A program made the translations under genes and the position numbers. 64,000 nt of DNA, taken from contig JADGPE010000001.1 of assembly GCA_017882605.1 (NCBI GenBank), forward strand, positions 18,554-82,553, in the 5' to 3' direction. The DNA comes from Thermoleophilia bacterium (lineage in GTDB: Bacteria; Actinomycetota; Thermoleophilia; Gaiellales; Gaiellaceae). Shown here piece after piece: positions 18,472 through 27,397 of the stretch. Positions within the stretch are counted from its first letter, which is position 1. Each line of letters starts with the position of its first letter. Under the pieces are notes generated by a model. The model was not told where the DNA came from and did not search any database. It saw only the letters and a list, made by a program, of their open reading frames with translations.

Positions 18472-19890
18472 ATGGCGACCGCAGCTTCGGACCATCCACT
18501 CCTGATCGGCGGCGCTTCGGTCGAGACCGGTGAGTGGTCCGACGTGCGGTCGCCATACTCCGGCACCACCGTCGGTCGCATCGCAAAAGGCGGTGCCGCC
18601 GAGGCACGGAGCGCCCTCGACGCAGCCGAGCACGCCATGCGCGAGCCGTTGCCGGCGCACGAGCGGGCGCGCATCCTGGACGCCACCGCCCGGCTCCTCG
18701 AGGGGCGCCTCGAGGAGGCAGCGCAGATCATCTCCGCGGAAGCGGGCAAGCCGCTCAAGGCCGCCCGCGTCGAGGCACAGCGCGCAGTCTCCACGTATAC
18801 GTTCGCGGCCGTCGAGGCACGCAAGCTCGGCGGCGAAATGGTGCCGATGGATGCGTCGCCGGCAGGCGCCGGAAAGCTCGCATTCACGCTGCGCCTGCCG
18901 ATTGGGATCGTGGGTGCGATCTCGCCGTTCAACTTTCCTCTCAACCTGGTCGCGCACAAGATCGCCCCTGCGCTCGCCGCCGGCTGCGCCGTCGTCCTCA
19001 AGCCGGCCTCCACCACGCCGCTGTCGGCGCTCTTCCTTGCGCGACTCGAGGAGGAAGCCGGGCTCCCGGCCGGCTGGATCAACGTCGTCTCCGGCTCCGC
19101 CGGGGCGATCGGCGACGTGCTCGTCGAGGACGAACGCGTGAAGCTGATCACGTTCACCGGCTCCGGCGACGTCGGCTGGGGCATCGCAGAGCGGGCGCAC
19201 CGCAAGCGCGTCAAGCTGGAGCTCGGCAACGCGACGCCCGCGATCGTCTGTTCAGACGCCCCACCCGGCACCGCGGCCAAGCTCGCCGCGAACGCGTTCT
19301 CGTTCGCAGGTCAGAGCTGCATCTCCGTGCAACGCATCTTTGTCGTGCACGACGCCTGGGAGGAATTCGTCGCCGAGTTCTTGCCCGCGGTCCAGGCGCT
19401 CCGGGTCGGCGACCCGGCCGATCCCGACACCGACGTCGGCCCGGTGATCGCCGAGAGCGAGCGTGACCGCATCCTGGAGTGGGTCCGCACCTCGGAGGGT
19501 GAGGTGCTGACCGGCGGCGAACTGACCGCTGACGGTGTGATCCGGCCGACCGTGATCGCACGCCCGGCACCGACCGACCGTGTGCAGTGCGAAGAGGTGT
19601 TCGGTCCCGTGGTGACGCTGACGGGCGTTGCGAACCTCGGCGAGGCGATCGCGGGGGCAAATGCGACGCGTTACGGGCTGCAGGCGGCGATCTTCAGCCG
19701 TGACCTGCCGACCTGTCTGCGCGCCGCGCAAGAGCTCGAGTTCGGCGGCGTCACCGTCAACGAAGTCCCGACGTTTCGCGCCGACCAGATGCCGTACGGC
19801 GGAGTCAAAGCCTCCGGCAACACCAAGGAAGGCCCTGCGTGGGCCGTGCGCGAAATGACCGAGGAACGTCTCGTGGTCTTGCAGCTCTGA
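18472..19890 (+). CDS. NAD(P)-dependent aldehyde dehydrogenase
   Basis: 472 aa, standard family length. Catalytic Cys in AGQSCISVQRIF, general-base Glu in VKLELGNATPAIV (ELGN instead of the common ELGG), cofactor motif FTGSGDVGWG and oxyanion Asn in SPFNFPLNL. Substrate undetermined; succinate-semialdehyde or lactaldehyde-type enzymes look similar. ATG 18472 is divergent from the PAP2 gene. It is followed by two zinc-ribbon genes joined by TGATG overlaps. Confidence 0.93.
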   Translation: MATAASDHPLLIGGASVETGEWSDVRSPYSGTTVGRIAKGGAAEARSALDAAEHAMREPLPAHERARILDATARLLEGRLEEAAQIISAEAGKPLKAARVEAQRAVSTYTFAAVEARKLGGEMVPMDASPAGAGKLAFTLRLPIGIVGAISPFNFPLNLVAHKIAPALAAGCAVVLKPASTTPLSALFLARLEEEAGLPAGWINVVSGSAGAIGDVLVEDERVKLITFTGSGDVGWGIAERAHRKRVKLELGNATPAIVCSDAPPGTAAKLAANAFSFAGQSCISVQRIFVVHDAWEEFVAEFLPAVQALRVGDPADPDTDVGPVIAESERDRILEWVRTSEGEVLTGGELTADGVIRPTVIARPAPTDRVQCEEVFGPVVTLTGVANLGEAIAGANATRYGLQAAIFSRDLPTCLRAAQELEFGGVTVNEVPTFRADQMPYGGVKASGNTKEGPAWAVREMTEERLVVLQL

Positions 19891-20276
19891 TGGCTGCGTT
19901 GTTTCGCCGACGCCCGAACGACGCGGAGGGGATCGCTCCGCGCCGGCCGCAGCCGGGCGTGTTGCGCCGCGAGCGCCGCGCGCTGCTCAAGGCACGCGAG
20001 GAGGCGCTGCGAGATCTCGGTGGATTGCTGGTCGAGATGTACCGGCGGGGCGGCTTCCGCGACGATCTCCTCTCGGAGCGGGCAGCCGCGGTGATCGGGA
20101 TCGACGCACGGCTGGCCGAGATCGAGGAGCTCCTGCACGTCCACCGTCGCGTACCGCGGTGCGAGTGCGGTGCTCCCGTGCTCCGTGGGTCGCGCTTCTG
20201 CCCGAATTGCGGTCGTCCGCTCGGAGGCGAGGCGGCTTCCGAGGAGACGATCATCGAGGCGTCCCCCGACAGCTGA
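19890..20276 (+). CDS. zinc-ribbon protein, unknown function
   Basis: 128 aa from ATG 19890, which shares one base with the aldehyde dehydrogenase stop (TGATG). The N-terminal helical region (RRERRALLKAREEALRDLGGLLVEM) may form a coiled coil; the C-terminus holds a zinc ribbon, CECGAPV...FCPNCGRPL. Soluble. Resembles accessory proteins that carry a double-Cys knuckle; no function recognised. The ORF track start at 19839 lies inside the dehydrogenase gene. Confidence 0.75.
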   Translation: MAALFRRRPNDAEGIAPRRPQPGVLRRERRALLKAREEALRDLGGLLVEMYRRGGFRDDLLSERAAAVIGIDARLAEIEELLHVHRRVPRCECGAPVLRGSRFCPNCGRPLGGEAASEETIIEASPDS

Positions 20277-20980
20277 TGGCCGACCAGGCAACCGAGCGCG
20301 AGAACGCGATCACGGCGGCCGAGGAGACCTGTCCGCGCTGCGGCGCGCGGCGTGCGCCCGACCAGCGCTACTGCCTCGACTGCGGCCTCCGGCTCCCGGC
20401 CGTGACCGGCCGCCTGCCGTCGCTGCGCCGCCGCTGGATCCATCGTTTCGGCTGGTATCCCGGCGATTGGATCTGGGTCGCGCTGCTGACGCTCGTGGTC
20501 GCCGTCGCCGGTGCCGGAGCGGCGATCGCGCTCACGGTCTCGGACGCGAGCGCGAACGGGCCGGCGTACGTCGCCACGTCGCCCGTCACGGTCATGCAGC
20601 CTGCAGCGGTGCCGACCGCGACGACGCCGGCCAACACCGCAACGCTGCCCACGGCGCCCGAGCCACAGACGAAGGCGGGCCGCGGCTCGCGGAACGGCCG
20701 TTTCAACTGGCCGAAGACCGAGGACGGCTGGACGATCGTGCTCGTCTCGTACCCGAGGACGAACGGCACGGCAGCGGCACGCCGGACGGCCACCCAGGCA
20801 GCCAAAGCAGGCCTCCCCCGGGTCGGTGTGCTCGACTCCTCGGGCTACGCGAGCCTGCAGCCCGGATACCTCGTGGTTTTCACCGGGATCTACGCCTCGC
20901 AGGCCGATGCCGACGCTGCCGTCTCGACCGCCCGCCAGGCGGGCTTCGGAGGCGCCTACTCCCGCCAGATCGCCCGCTGA
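20276..20980 (+). CDS. membrane protein with zinc ribbon and SPOR-like domain
   Basis: 234 aa. N-terminal zinc ribbon CPRCGARR...YCLDCGLRL (about 19-43), a single membrane helix (WIWVALLTLVVAVAGAGAAIAL, about 66-88), a Ser/Thr/Pro-rich linker and a C-terminal domain whose pattern (WTIVLVSYPRTNG, YLVVFTGIYASQADADAAV) fits SPOR-like repeats that bind peptidoglycan. The cytoplasmic zinc ribbon faces the preceding zinc-ribbon protein encoded in the same operon (TGATG overlap). Topology suggests it links cytoplasm and cell wall. Confidence 0.75.
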   Translation: MADQATERENAITAAEETCPRCGARRAPDQRYCLDCGLRLPAVTGRLPSLRRRWIHRFGWYPGDWIWVALLTLVVAVAGAGAAIALTVSDASANGPAYVATSPVTVMQPAAVPTATTPANTATLPTAPEPQTKAGRGSRNGRFNWPKTEDGWTIVLVSYPRTNGTAAARRTATQAAKAGLPRVGVLDSSGYASLQPGYLVVFTGIYASQADADAAVSTARQAGFGGAYSRQIAR

Positions 20981-21068
20981 CCCGGGGAAGCACACCAGGT
21001 GTAGAGCAGGGCCGAGAGGGGTAACGGGACTCCTACGACCCGAGCAACGTTTACTCAATTGAAAACAT

Positions 21069-21097
21069 TTGTAACAACCCCTGGGAGCATGTAGAGT
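21069..21097 (+). promoter_or_regulatory. candidate housekeeping promoter
   Basis: TTGTAA (21069-21074), a 17-nt spacer and TAGAGT (21092-21097) fit sigma-70-type -35 and -10 elements. This stretch is AT-rich in an otherwise GC-rich sequence and lies 76 bp before the GTG start at 21174. Confidence 0.45.
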
Positions 21098-21173
21098 CGG
21101 CTGCGGGTCGCGTCGGCAACGAGGATTTACCGCTTCTTAAAGGGCTGGCGGCTAAAGTCGAGGAGAGTCAGAC

Positions 21174-21629
21174 GTGGTGATGGACGAACGCATCCTGCAT
21201 ATTCAGCACTGCATGTATCAGTACTCGCGAGCGATCTACCGCTCGATCAAGGACCTCATCGACCCCTACGTAGACGATGAGACCCAACTCGAGTACCGCC
21301 GAGAGGTGCTCCAGGCGTGCGAAGGGACGATGCAGCGGCTCGCACAGGATCCGCACTACTTCGCAAAACCCGACCGGGCGCTGTTTCAGGACATCCGGCG
21401 TTACTTCCCGATCAACGTGCAGGCTCAGGTCGCCTGGGCGGTCAACCATGGCGTCGACGCCGCAGTCGGCTTCGTCGAGGACCAGATCGAGGCCGGCGCG
21501 TTCGACGGTGGTGTCGCCCGTTGCCGGGCGACGACGCGCAAGGGCAAGGCGTGTCAGCGCACCCCGCTGCCGGATCGCGACTACTGCCCCTCACATCAGC
21601 ATCTCGAGCGCAGCAAAGCTGCTGCGTAG
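21174..21629 (+). CDS. conserved-looking protein with C-terminal CxxxC/CxxH-type zinc site
   Basis: 151 aa. The N-terminal two thirds are helical and soluble (RILHIQHCMYQYSRAIYRSI...). The C-terminus reads CRATTRKGKACQRT...YCPSH, four metal-ligand-like residues in the pattern seen in small DNA- or RNA-associated Cys/His motifs. GTG 21174 is preceded by GGAG at 8 nt. I do not recognise the family. It precedes the PafBC-like gene in the same direction, with 57 bp between. Confidence 0.7.
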   Translation: MVMDERILHIQHCMYQYSRAIYRSIKDLIDPYVDDETQLEYRREVLQACEGTMQRLAQDPHYFAKPDRALFQDIRRYFPINVQAQVAWAVNHGVDAAVGFVEDQIEAGAFDGGVARCRATTRKGKACQRTPLPDRDYCPSHQHLERSKAAA

Positions 21630-21686
21630 ATCGTCGGATAAGCTCGCCTCTTCGGCTTAGGCTCGACGGAGCCACTGAGGAGACAG

Positions 21687-23702
21687 TTGAGCCACGACAC
21701 CGACAAGCTCATTCGCCAGCTCTCGCTGGTTGCATTCCTGATGGCGGAGCGCCGCCCATTGACCGCGCGCGACATCAAGTCGAACGTCGAGGGCTACCAG
21801 GAGATGAGCGACGAGGCATTCGCTCGGCGCTTCTACTCCGACCGCGCCGAGCTCGTCTCACTCGGCGTGCCACTCGACTCGCAACGCGACGAGTTCACCG
21901 GCGAGGAGCTGTACACGCTGCGATCGGAGCGGTACTTCCTGCCCGAGCTCGAGCTCGACGACGAGGAGCTCGCGGCGCTGCAGACCTGCTTCTTCCTCCT
22001 CGAGGGACGCTTTGCGTATGCCGAGCCGCTGCGGCTCGCGCTCCAGAACCTTGCACTCGGCCGCTCGGCAGGCGCGCTGGCCGCCGCGCCGACCGGCACC
22101 GCGTCGCGGGTCGAGGTGCGCGATCCCGACTATTCCCCAGAACTGCAGGGCCGGCTGGGCAAGCTCGAAGGCGCGATCTCGAAGCAGCGCACGGTCAAGT
22201 TCCGGTACTGGTCGATCTACCGGGACGAGGAGGAGGAGCGGACGCTCAATCCGTTTGCGCTCCTGCCGGAGAACGGCTCGTGGTACGTGATCGGACACGA
22301 CCTGGAGCGCGACGACATCCGCACGTTCCGCGTCTCGCGCATCCGCTCCGACATCCGTTTCGCCACCCGCCGGGAACGCGACTTCCGGCTCCCGCCCGAG
22401 TTCGATGTCGAGAACTATCGCGGCCGGGCCGAATGGCAGTTCGGCGAGATCGTCGGCGAGGCGAAGATCGAGGTTGCGCCCGACACCGCCTGGTGGGTCA
22501 AGCGCGCGTACGGGGGCGCGCGCAACAATGTCGAGGGCGACACATTCGTCACGCAATACGCGTCTTCCAACCTCCTCGCACGCTGGATCCTCCGGCAGGA
22601 CGGCCGGGCCGTGCCGCTCGAGCCGTCGGAGCTTCGCCGCCTCGTCGTCGAGGGAGCCCGGGCGGCGCGCACCGCGCACGAAGGCCCTCCGCCGACACCG
22701 GCCGCAGAGGTCGTCGCCGGCGTGTCGGATGTCGTCGAGCGCTTCGCCGGGCCGGTGGCGCCGGAGCGCTTCGGCGTGCTGCAGTCGCTGCTCGCCTACC
22801 TACTTGCCGCCTGCGGCGATGAACGCGAGGGGATCATCCCGGCGCACGAGCTCGTGAACCGATTCTCGATCCCGGCGGAGCAGCTCGAAGAGCACCTCTC
22901 GCTGCTGAACCTCGTCAACTTCGGCGGCGGCTGTTACGCCGTCTACGCGGAGCTCCACGGAGACGAGGTGCACGTCGACAAGGAGCTCTTCGGAGACACC
23001 TTCCGCCGCGCTCCCCGCCTGACGCCGCTCGAGGCGCGGGCGATTCGCCTCGCGCTCGAATTCGTCGGCCCGATGGTCGCGGCCGGCACTCACTCACCGC
23101 TCGACCGCGTGCGCGCGAAGCTCGAGGAGACGTTCGGCGCGTTCGAGTTGACGCAGACGCCGGAGCCCCACGTCGGCGAAGAGGAGGGACTGGTCGACAC
23201 GCTCACCCATGCGATCGACGACCACAAGCTCGTCGAGCTCGAGTATCTCAAGCGGGAAGAGCAGGAAGTGGTGACGCGAACCGTCGAGCCGTACTCGATC
23301 GAGCGCCGCCTCCCCCACTGGTACGTCCACACGTGGGATGTCGACCGCGACCAGCCGCGCTCCTACCGTCTCGACCGCATGCGCAGTGCGCGAGTGCTGC
23401 GCAAGGGCTTCACGCCGCGCGAGGGCTTCGATCCGTCGGAGCTCCACACGGCGACGACCGCACGCATCTGGTACTCGCCGACCGTCGCCCGCTGGGAGGT
23501 CGAGAAGGGCGCACGGCCGCTGGTCGACGGTGCGGCGCTCGCGGACAAGTCGGTCGGCAGCGCCGAGTGGCTCGTCGGCGAGGTCGTCTCCTACCGAGGT
23601 GAGGCGATCGTGCTCGAGCCGGCGGAGCTGCGCGCCCAGGTCGCGCTCCGGGCGCGAGCGCTCGGAGCGGAGCTGCGGCCCAAACGGGCAGCGTCAGCCT
23701 GA
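21687..23702 (+). CDS. pafBC: PafB-PafC fusion, WYL-domain transcriptional regulator
   Basis: 671 aa, two tandem copies of an HTH plus WYL module. First: HTH about 10-60, WYL about 165-235 (VKFRYWSIYRDEE...SWYVIGHDL...FRVSRI). Second: helical region about 370-430 and WYL about 510-580 (VELEYLKRE...HWYVHTWDVD...YRLDRM). In mycobacteria PafB and PafC form a heterodimer that activates the LexA-independent DNA damage response on binding a ligand. Here both halves are one polypeptide, as in some actinobacteria. TTG start with GAGGAG upstream. Confidence 0.85.
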   Translation: MSHDTDKLIRQLSLVAFLMAERRPLTARDIKSNVEGYQEMSDEAFARRFYSDRAELVSLGVPLDSQRDEFTGEELYTLRSERYFLPELELDDEELAALQTCFFLLEGRFAYAEPLRLALQNLALGRSAGALAAAPTGTASRVEVRDPDYSPELQGRLGKLEGAISKQRTVKFRYWSIYRDEEEERTLNPFALLPENGSWYVIGHDLERDDIRTFRVSRIRSDIRFATRRERDFRLPPEFDVENYRGRAEWQFGEIVGEAKIEVAPDTAWWVKRAYGGARNNVEGDTFVTQYASSNLLARWILRQDGRAVPLEPSELRRLVVEGARAARTAHEGPPPTPAAEVVAGVSDVVERFAGPVAPERFGVLQSLLAYLLAACGDEREGIIPAHELVNRFSIPAEQLEEHLSLLNLVNFGGGCYAVYAELHGDEVHVDKELFGDTFRRAPRLTPLEARAIRLALEFVGPMVAAGTHSPLDRVRAKLEETFGAFELTQTPEPHVGEEEGLVDTLTHAIDDHKLVELEYLKREEQEVVTRTVEPYSIERRLPHWYVHTWDVDRDQPRSYRLDRMRSARVLRKGFTPREGFDPSELHTATTARIWYSPTVARWEVEKGARPLVDGAALADKSVGSAEWLVGEVVSYRGEAIVLEPAELRAQVALRARALGAELRPKRAASA

Positions 23703-24686
23703 CGGCCGGCTGTCGATCGTCCGCTCCCGCAGCCGGTCGAGCGCCCAGCGGGCGTGCTCGTCGTCCGCCTGCTGCTCGAGCACGGCGATGTGCTCCGTCC
23801 CGCCGACGTTGCCGAGCGCGATGAGAGCATTCCGGCGCAGGAAGCGCGCATCGTTTCGCGGGACGTAAAGCCGGTCGAAGTCGTCCACCAGCGTGTCCGA
23901 CTCGAGCCAGCCGACGAGGTCGACATGGCCGGCGTGGCTCGCCCGGTTGTCGGCGCGGCGCTTCTGAACGCCGCGGTTCCACGGGCACACGTCCTGGCAG
24001 ATGTCGCAGCCGTACACCTGCGCGCCGAGCTCAGACCGGTACTGCTCGGGAATCGGCGTCGGCGCCTGCGTCCAGTACGAGAGGCACTTGGTCGCGTCGA
24101 GGGTGCCCGGCTCGTCGAGCGCGCCGGTCGGGCACGCGTCGATGCACAGCCTGCAGTCCCCGCAATCCGTGTCGAGCGGAGGCGTCGTCTCCAGTTCGCG
24201 GTCGCTGACGAGCGTCCCGAGCACGACCCACGAGCCGTGGGTGCGGGTGATCAGCATCGTGTTCTTTCCGTAGAACCCGACACCGCTTCGTGCAGCCGCC
24301 TCCCGATCGACGTGCTGGTTCGCGTCGACGAGCACGCGATACGCGCCGCCGATCGCCCGGCCGAGCACGTCGAGTTGTTCGCGCAACTCTGCATAGGCAT
24401 CCGCCCACGTGTACCGCGCGAGGCGCCCCTCTCCCGGCTCGAGCGGCGCCTCGGGCTCCCAGTAGCAGAGCGCCGCCGAGACGACACTGCGGGCGCCCGG
24501 CAAGAGCGACTCGGGATGACACGAGCGCTCGGGCTGGGCCATCGTGAACTTCATCTCCGCGAAGAGGCCTCGCGCGCGCCGTTCCATGATGTGCCGCTCG
24601 GTCTCCGAATACGCCGCGGCACGCGTCACGCCCACCGCATCGAGACCGAGGCCCGTCGCCAACCGGCGGATGTCGTCGGCGGTCAT
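23694..24686 (-). CDS. queG: epoxyqueuosine reductase
   Basis: 330 aa from ATG 24686 (MTADDIRRLATGLG). Reduces epoxyqueuosine to queuosine in tRNA using cobalamin and two [4Fe-4S] clusters. Cluster motifs: DCGDCRLCIDACPTGAL and GCDICQDVCPWNR. C-terminal HEAT-like helical repeats follow. Completes with QueA and Tgt the late part of the pathway. Its end overlaps the converging pafBC stop by 9 bp. Confidence 0.94.
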   Translation of the reverse strand: MTADDIRRLATGLGLDAVGVTRAAAYSETERHIMERRARGLFAEMKFTMAQPERSCHPESLLPGARSVVSAALCYWEPEAPLEPGEGRLARYTWADAYAELREQLDVLGRAIGGAYRVLVDANQHVDREAAARSGVGFYGKNTMLITRTHGSWVVLGTLVSDRELETTPPLDTDCGDCRLCIDACPTGALDEPGTLDATKCLSYWTQAPTPIPEQYRSELGAQVYGCDICQDVCPWNRGVQKRRADNRASHAGHVDLVGWLESDTLVDDFDRLYVPRNDARFLRRNALIALGNVGGTEHIAVLEQQADDEHARWALDRLRERTIDSRPSG

Positions 24687-24703
24687 GCGAGGATTGTGCC
24701 CGC

Positions 24704-25663
24704 ATGAAGGCAATTCGCATCCACGAGGACGGCGGGCCGGAGGTTCTCCGCTACGAGGACGTGCCGGACCCGGTAGCGCGCGAAGGCGAGGTGCTCGTCG
24801 AACTGCGCGCAGCCTCGCTCAATCACTTGGACGTGTGGATCCGCAAGGGGCTGCCGTCCGTTCCCAAGCCGCGCATCCTCGGCGCCGACGGCGCCGGCGT
24901 GATTTCCGGGACGGACGAGCGCGTCGTCATCAATCCCGGGATCCTGCGCGACGGGAAGGTGCACATCGTCGGTGAGACGATGGACGGGACCCATGCCGAG
25001 CTGATCGCGCTCCCGCGGGACTGCGTCCACCCCATCCCGAACGGCCTTTCGTTCGAGGAGGCGGCGGCATTTCCGCTCGTCTTCTTGACGGCGTACCGGA
25101 TGCTCTCGACGCGAGCGCAGCTACAGAAGGGCGAATGGGTGTTGATCTGGGGCATCGGCGGCGGGGTCGCGACCGCTGCACTCGTGATAGCGAAGGCGCT
25201 CGGCGCACAGGTCGTCGTCACCTCGTCGAGCGATGAGAAACTCAGCCGTGCACGGGAGCTCGGCGCCGACGTCGCGGTCAACCACGAGACGGACGACGTC
25301 GTGGCGGCGGCCAAGGAGGCGACCGGCGGCGGCGCGCACGTGATCGTCGACGACGTGGGCGAGGCGACGTGGAAGCGGACACTCGAAGCCGCTCGAGCGG
25401 AGGCGCGGATCGTCGTGTGCGGCGCGACGACCGGCCCGAATCCCCCGGCGGGGCTGCATCGCCTCTGGTGGAAGCAGCTTTCGGTTCTCGGCTCGTCGAT
25501 GGGCACTCCTGACGATTTCCAGGGCGTCTACGACCTGGTCGCGGCCGGCAAGGCGCGGCCCGTCGTCGACCGGGTGTTCCCGCTCGCCGACGCGCGGGCC
25601 GCACACGAGCGCCTGGAGGCCGGCGAACAGTTCGGCAAGATCGTCCTCTCGATTCCGGCCTAG
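24704..25663 (+). CDS. MDR-family zinc-type alcohol dehydrogenase/quinone oxidoreductase
   Basis: 319 aa. N-terminal GroES-like fold (GGPEVLRYEDVPDPVAREGEVLV, ASLNHLDVWIRKG) and Rossmann domain with WGIGGGVATAALVIAKALGA. Typical catalytic-zinc Cys ligands of alcohol dehydrogenases are lacking, which points to a quinone oxidoreductase or enoyl reductase. NADPH use is likely but unproven. Divergent from queG with 17 bp between the starts. Confidence 0.9.
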   Translation: MKAIRIHEDGGPEVLRYEDVPDPVAREGEVLVELRAASLNHLDVWIRKGLPSVPKPRILGADGAGVISGTDERVVINPGILRDGKVHIVGETMDGTHAELIALPRDCVHPIPNGLSFEEAAAFPLVFLTAYRMLSTRAQLQKGEWVLIWGIGGGVATAALVIAKALGAQVVVTSSSDEKLSRARELGADVAVNHETDDVVAAAKEATGGGAHVIVDDVGEATWKRTLEAARAEARIVVCGATTGPNPPAGLHRLWWKQLSVLGSSMGTPDDFQGVYDLVAAGKARPVVDRVFPLADARAAHERLEAGEQFGKIVLSIPA

Positions 25664-25717
25664 CCCATTTCGAACGGAGGTGGTGTGAAGGGCGGCGCTG
25701 CACGCGCGGGCCTTTCT

Positions 25718-26242
25718 CTACGGAGCGGCGTCGAAGACGCGCGCGTAGAGCGTCTCCCAGTTCGCCGCGATCCCGCGCTGGACGGCGCGCAGCGACAACT
25801 GCCCAGCGCAGACCAGCCGGTGCAACCGGTTCTCGAGCCGGTCCTTGTCGTGGTAGTTGGCCCCGCCCGACCCGGGCTCCGGAAACAGGTTCGCAATGTC
25901 GTTCGAGCCGCCGAGCTCGAGCGAGACGATGTGATCGATCTCGATCGAGCGGCCGTACGAGCCGGCGGGCATCCCGTACTCGCGCTCGACGGCGTGCTTC
26001 TCGGACTGTGGAACGTGCCGGACCGTGCTCGTCCTGAAGCTCGCCGAGCAGATGACCGCCGCCGTCAGGCTCGTGGCGTAAGCGCCCGGAGAACAACGGC
26101 GGTCGGGCAGCGACCCTCGCACACACGCGCTCGACCGCGAACGCACGGCAAGGCGAACGCTGCCGCCGACGGGCGACGGCGCCGACGGAGCTGCACTCCC
26201 GAAGAACGCGAGCAGGACCACGCCGAGGAGGCGCCACCGCAT
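25718..26242 (-). CDS. secreted HNH-nuclease-like protein
   Basis: 174 aa. A hydrophobic N-terminus (MRWRLLGVVLLAFFGSAAPSA) looks like a signal peptide. The C-terminal half carries IEIDHIVSLELGGSNDIANL, PEPGSGGANYHDKDRLENRLH, the DH...N...H arrangement of the HNH fold. Two Cys (SACVRG, RRCSPG) may form a disulfide. A nuclease activity is plausible but unproven; there is no immunity gene or secretion-system marker beside it. Confidence 0.7.
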   Translation of the reverse strand: MRWRLLGVVLLAFFGSAAPSAPSPVGGSVRLAVRSRSSACVRGSLPDRRCSPGAYATSLTAAVICSASFRTSTVRHVPQSEKHAVEREYGMPAGSYGRSIEIDHIVSLELGGSNDIANLFPEPGSGGANYHDKDRLENRLHRLVCAGQLSLRAVQRGIAANWETLYARVFDAAP

Positions 26243-26332
26243 GCCCTCGGTCTATCAGACGTGTCCGACGGAGACATGTGCGGATAGGCCCGGGGGAAAA
26301 CCACAACGCCGCCGGGGCGACCGCGTGCGACC

Positions 26333-27397
26333 ATGATGACCGGCATGGCCGCGCCCGTCCCGGAACTGCAGACGTGCACGGACAGCGCCTCGCTCGAGCG
26401 CGTGGCGCCGGACTGGGACGGGCTCGCGAGCTCGCTCCCGAGCCCGATGCAGCAGCGCGCTTGGCTGCGCGCCGCGCTCGAGCTGCCGGGCTTCCGGCTG
26501 CACGTTCTCGCGCTCGAGGACGGTTCCGCGGTCGCCCCACTCGAGCGGCGACAGGGCAGGCTGGAGAGCGCAACCGTGAGCCGGCTGTACGAACCGCTCG
26601 ACCTGCTGTGGGAGAGCGAGGACGCGCTCGGGAGGCTCGGGGACGAGCTGGCGCGACTCGGCAGGCCGCTCCTGCTTCGCCGTGTGCCGGCGGGCTCCCC
26701 GTCGCTGCCCGCGCTCGAGGGGGCATTCGGGCACAGGGCGATCATCGCCATCCGAGGCTCCGCGGCGTTGCCCGTGCTCGATCTCGATGAGCACGGGCAG
26801 GACGCCGAGGCGATCCTGAACAGCGGCCGCCGTTCCGATCTGCGGCGCGCGCGACGCCTCGCCGAAGAGCAGGGCGAGGTCGGGGTCGACTTCTGCTCAC
26901 CCTCGACGGCGGAGGTCGGGAACCTGCTCTCGGTGGCGCTCGGCGTCGAGGTCAACAGCTGGAAGGGCCGCTCGGGCACTGCGCTCGCGCAGGACACGAT
27001 GCGACTCCCCTTCTACACCCGGTACGCCTTCGACCAGGCGCGCACCGGTGCACTCCGAATCGCGTTCCTGCGGATCGCCGGCCGGCCGGTCGCGATGCAG
27101 CTCGCGGTCGAGCGGGCCAACAGGCTGTGGCTGTTGAAGATCGGCTACGACGAAGGCTTCGCACGCTGCTCCCCGGGCCAGCTGCTGATGCTCGAGGTCG
27201 TGCGGCACGCTGCGCGAGACGGCCTGGCCGCGATCGAGTTCCTGGGCGCCGACGCGCCGTGGACGCGAGCGTGGGCCCATCACGAACGTCCCTGCGTGGC
27301 GGCTGCGTTCTACCCGCGGCGAGCCCGCTCGGCGCTGCCGCTCGCCCGCGACGCGGGCCGGCTCATCGGCAGGAAGCTCACGAAGAGGTCGCGGTGA
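26333..27397 (+). CDS. CelD/BcsL-type GNAT acetyltransferase
   Basis: 354 aa. Overall pattern of the CelD-like GNAT family: an N-terminal half beginning with the QQRAWLRAAL region, a basic RRSDLRRARRLAEE helix, then FYTRYAFDQARTGALRIAFLRIAGRPVAMQLAVE and KIGYDEGFARCSPGQLLMLEVVRHA. These proteins modify polysaccharide or lipid precursors in other bacteria. Its TGA overlaps the GTG of the next gene by 4 bp (GTGA), so the two proteins likely work together. Confidence 0.8.
   Translation: MMTGMAAPVPELQTCTDSASLERVAPDWDGLASSLPSPMQQRAWLRAALELPGFRLHVLALEDGSAVAPLERRQGRLESATVSRLYEPLDLLWESEDALGRLGDELARLGRPLLLRRVPAGSPSLPALEGAFGHRAIIAIRGSAALPVLDLDEHGQDAEAILNSGRRSDLRRARRLAEEQGEVGVDFCSPSTAEVGNLLSVALGVEVNSWKGRSGTALAQDTMRLPFYTRYAFDQARTGALRIAFLRIAGRPVAMQLAVERANRLWLLKIGYDEGFARCSPGQLLMLEVVRHAARDGLAAIEFLGADAPWTRAWAHHERPCVAAAFYPRRARSALPLARDAGRLIGRKLTKRSR

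Noticed and set aside
25718-26242. Toxin-immunity pair around the HNH-like gene
   Set aside because: No adjacent small gene of suitable orientation that could be an immunity protein; the flanking genes are unrelated enzymes.
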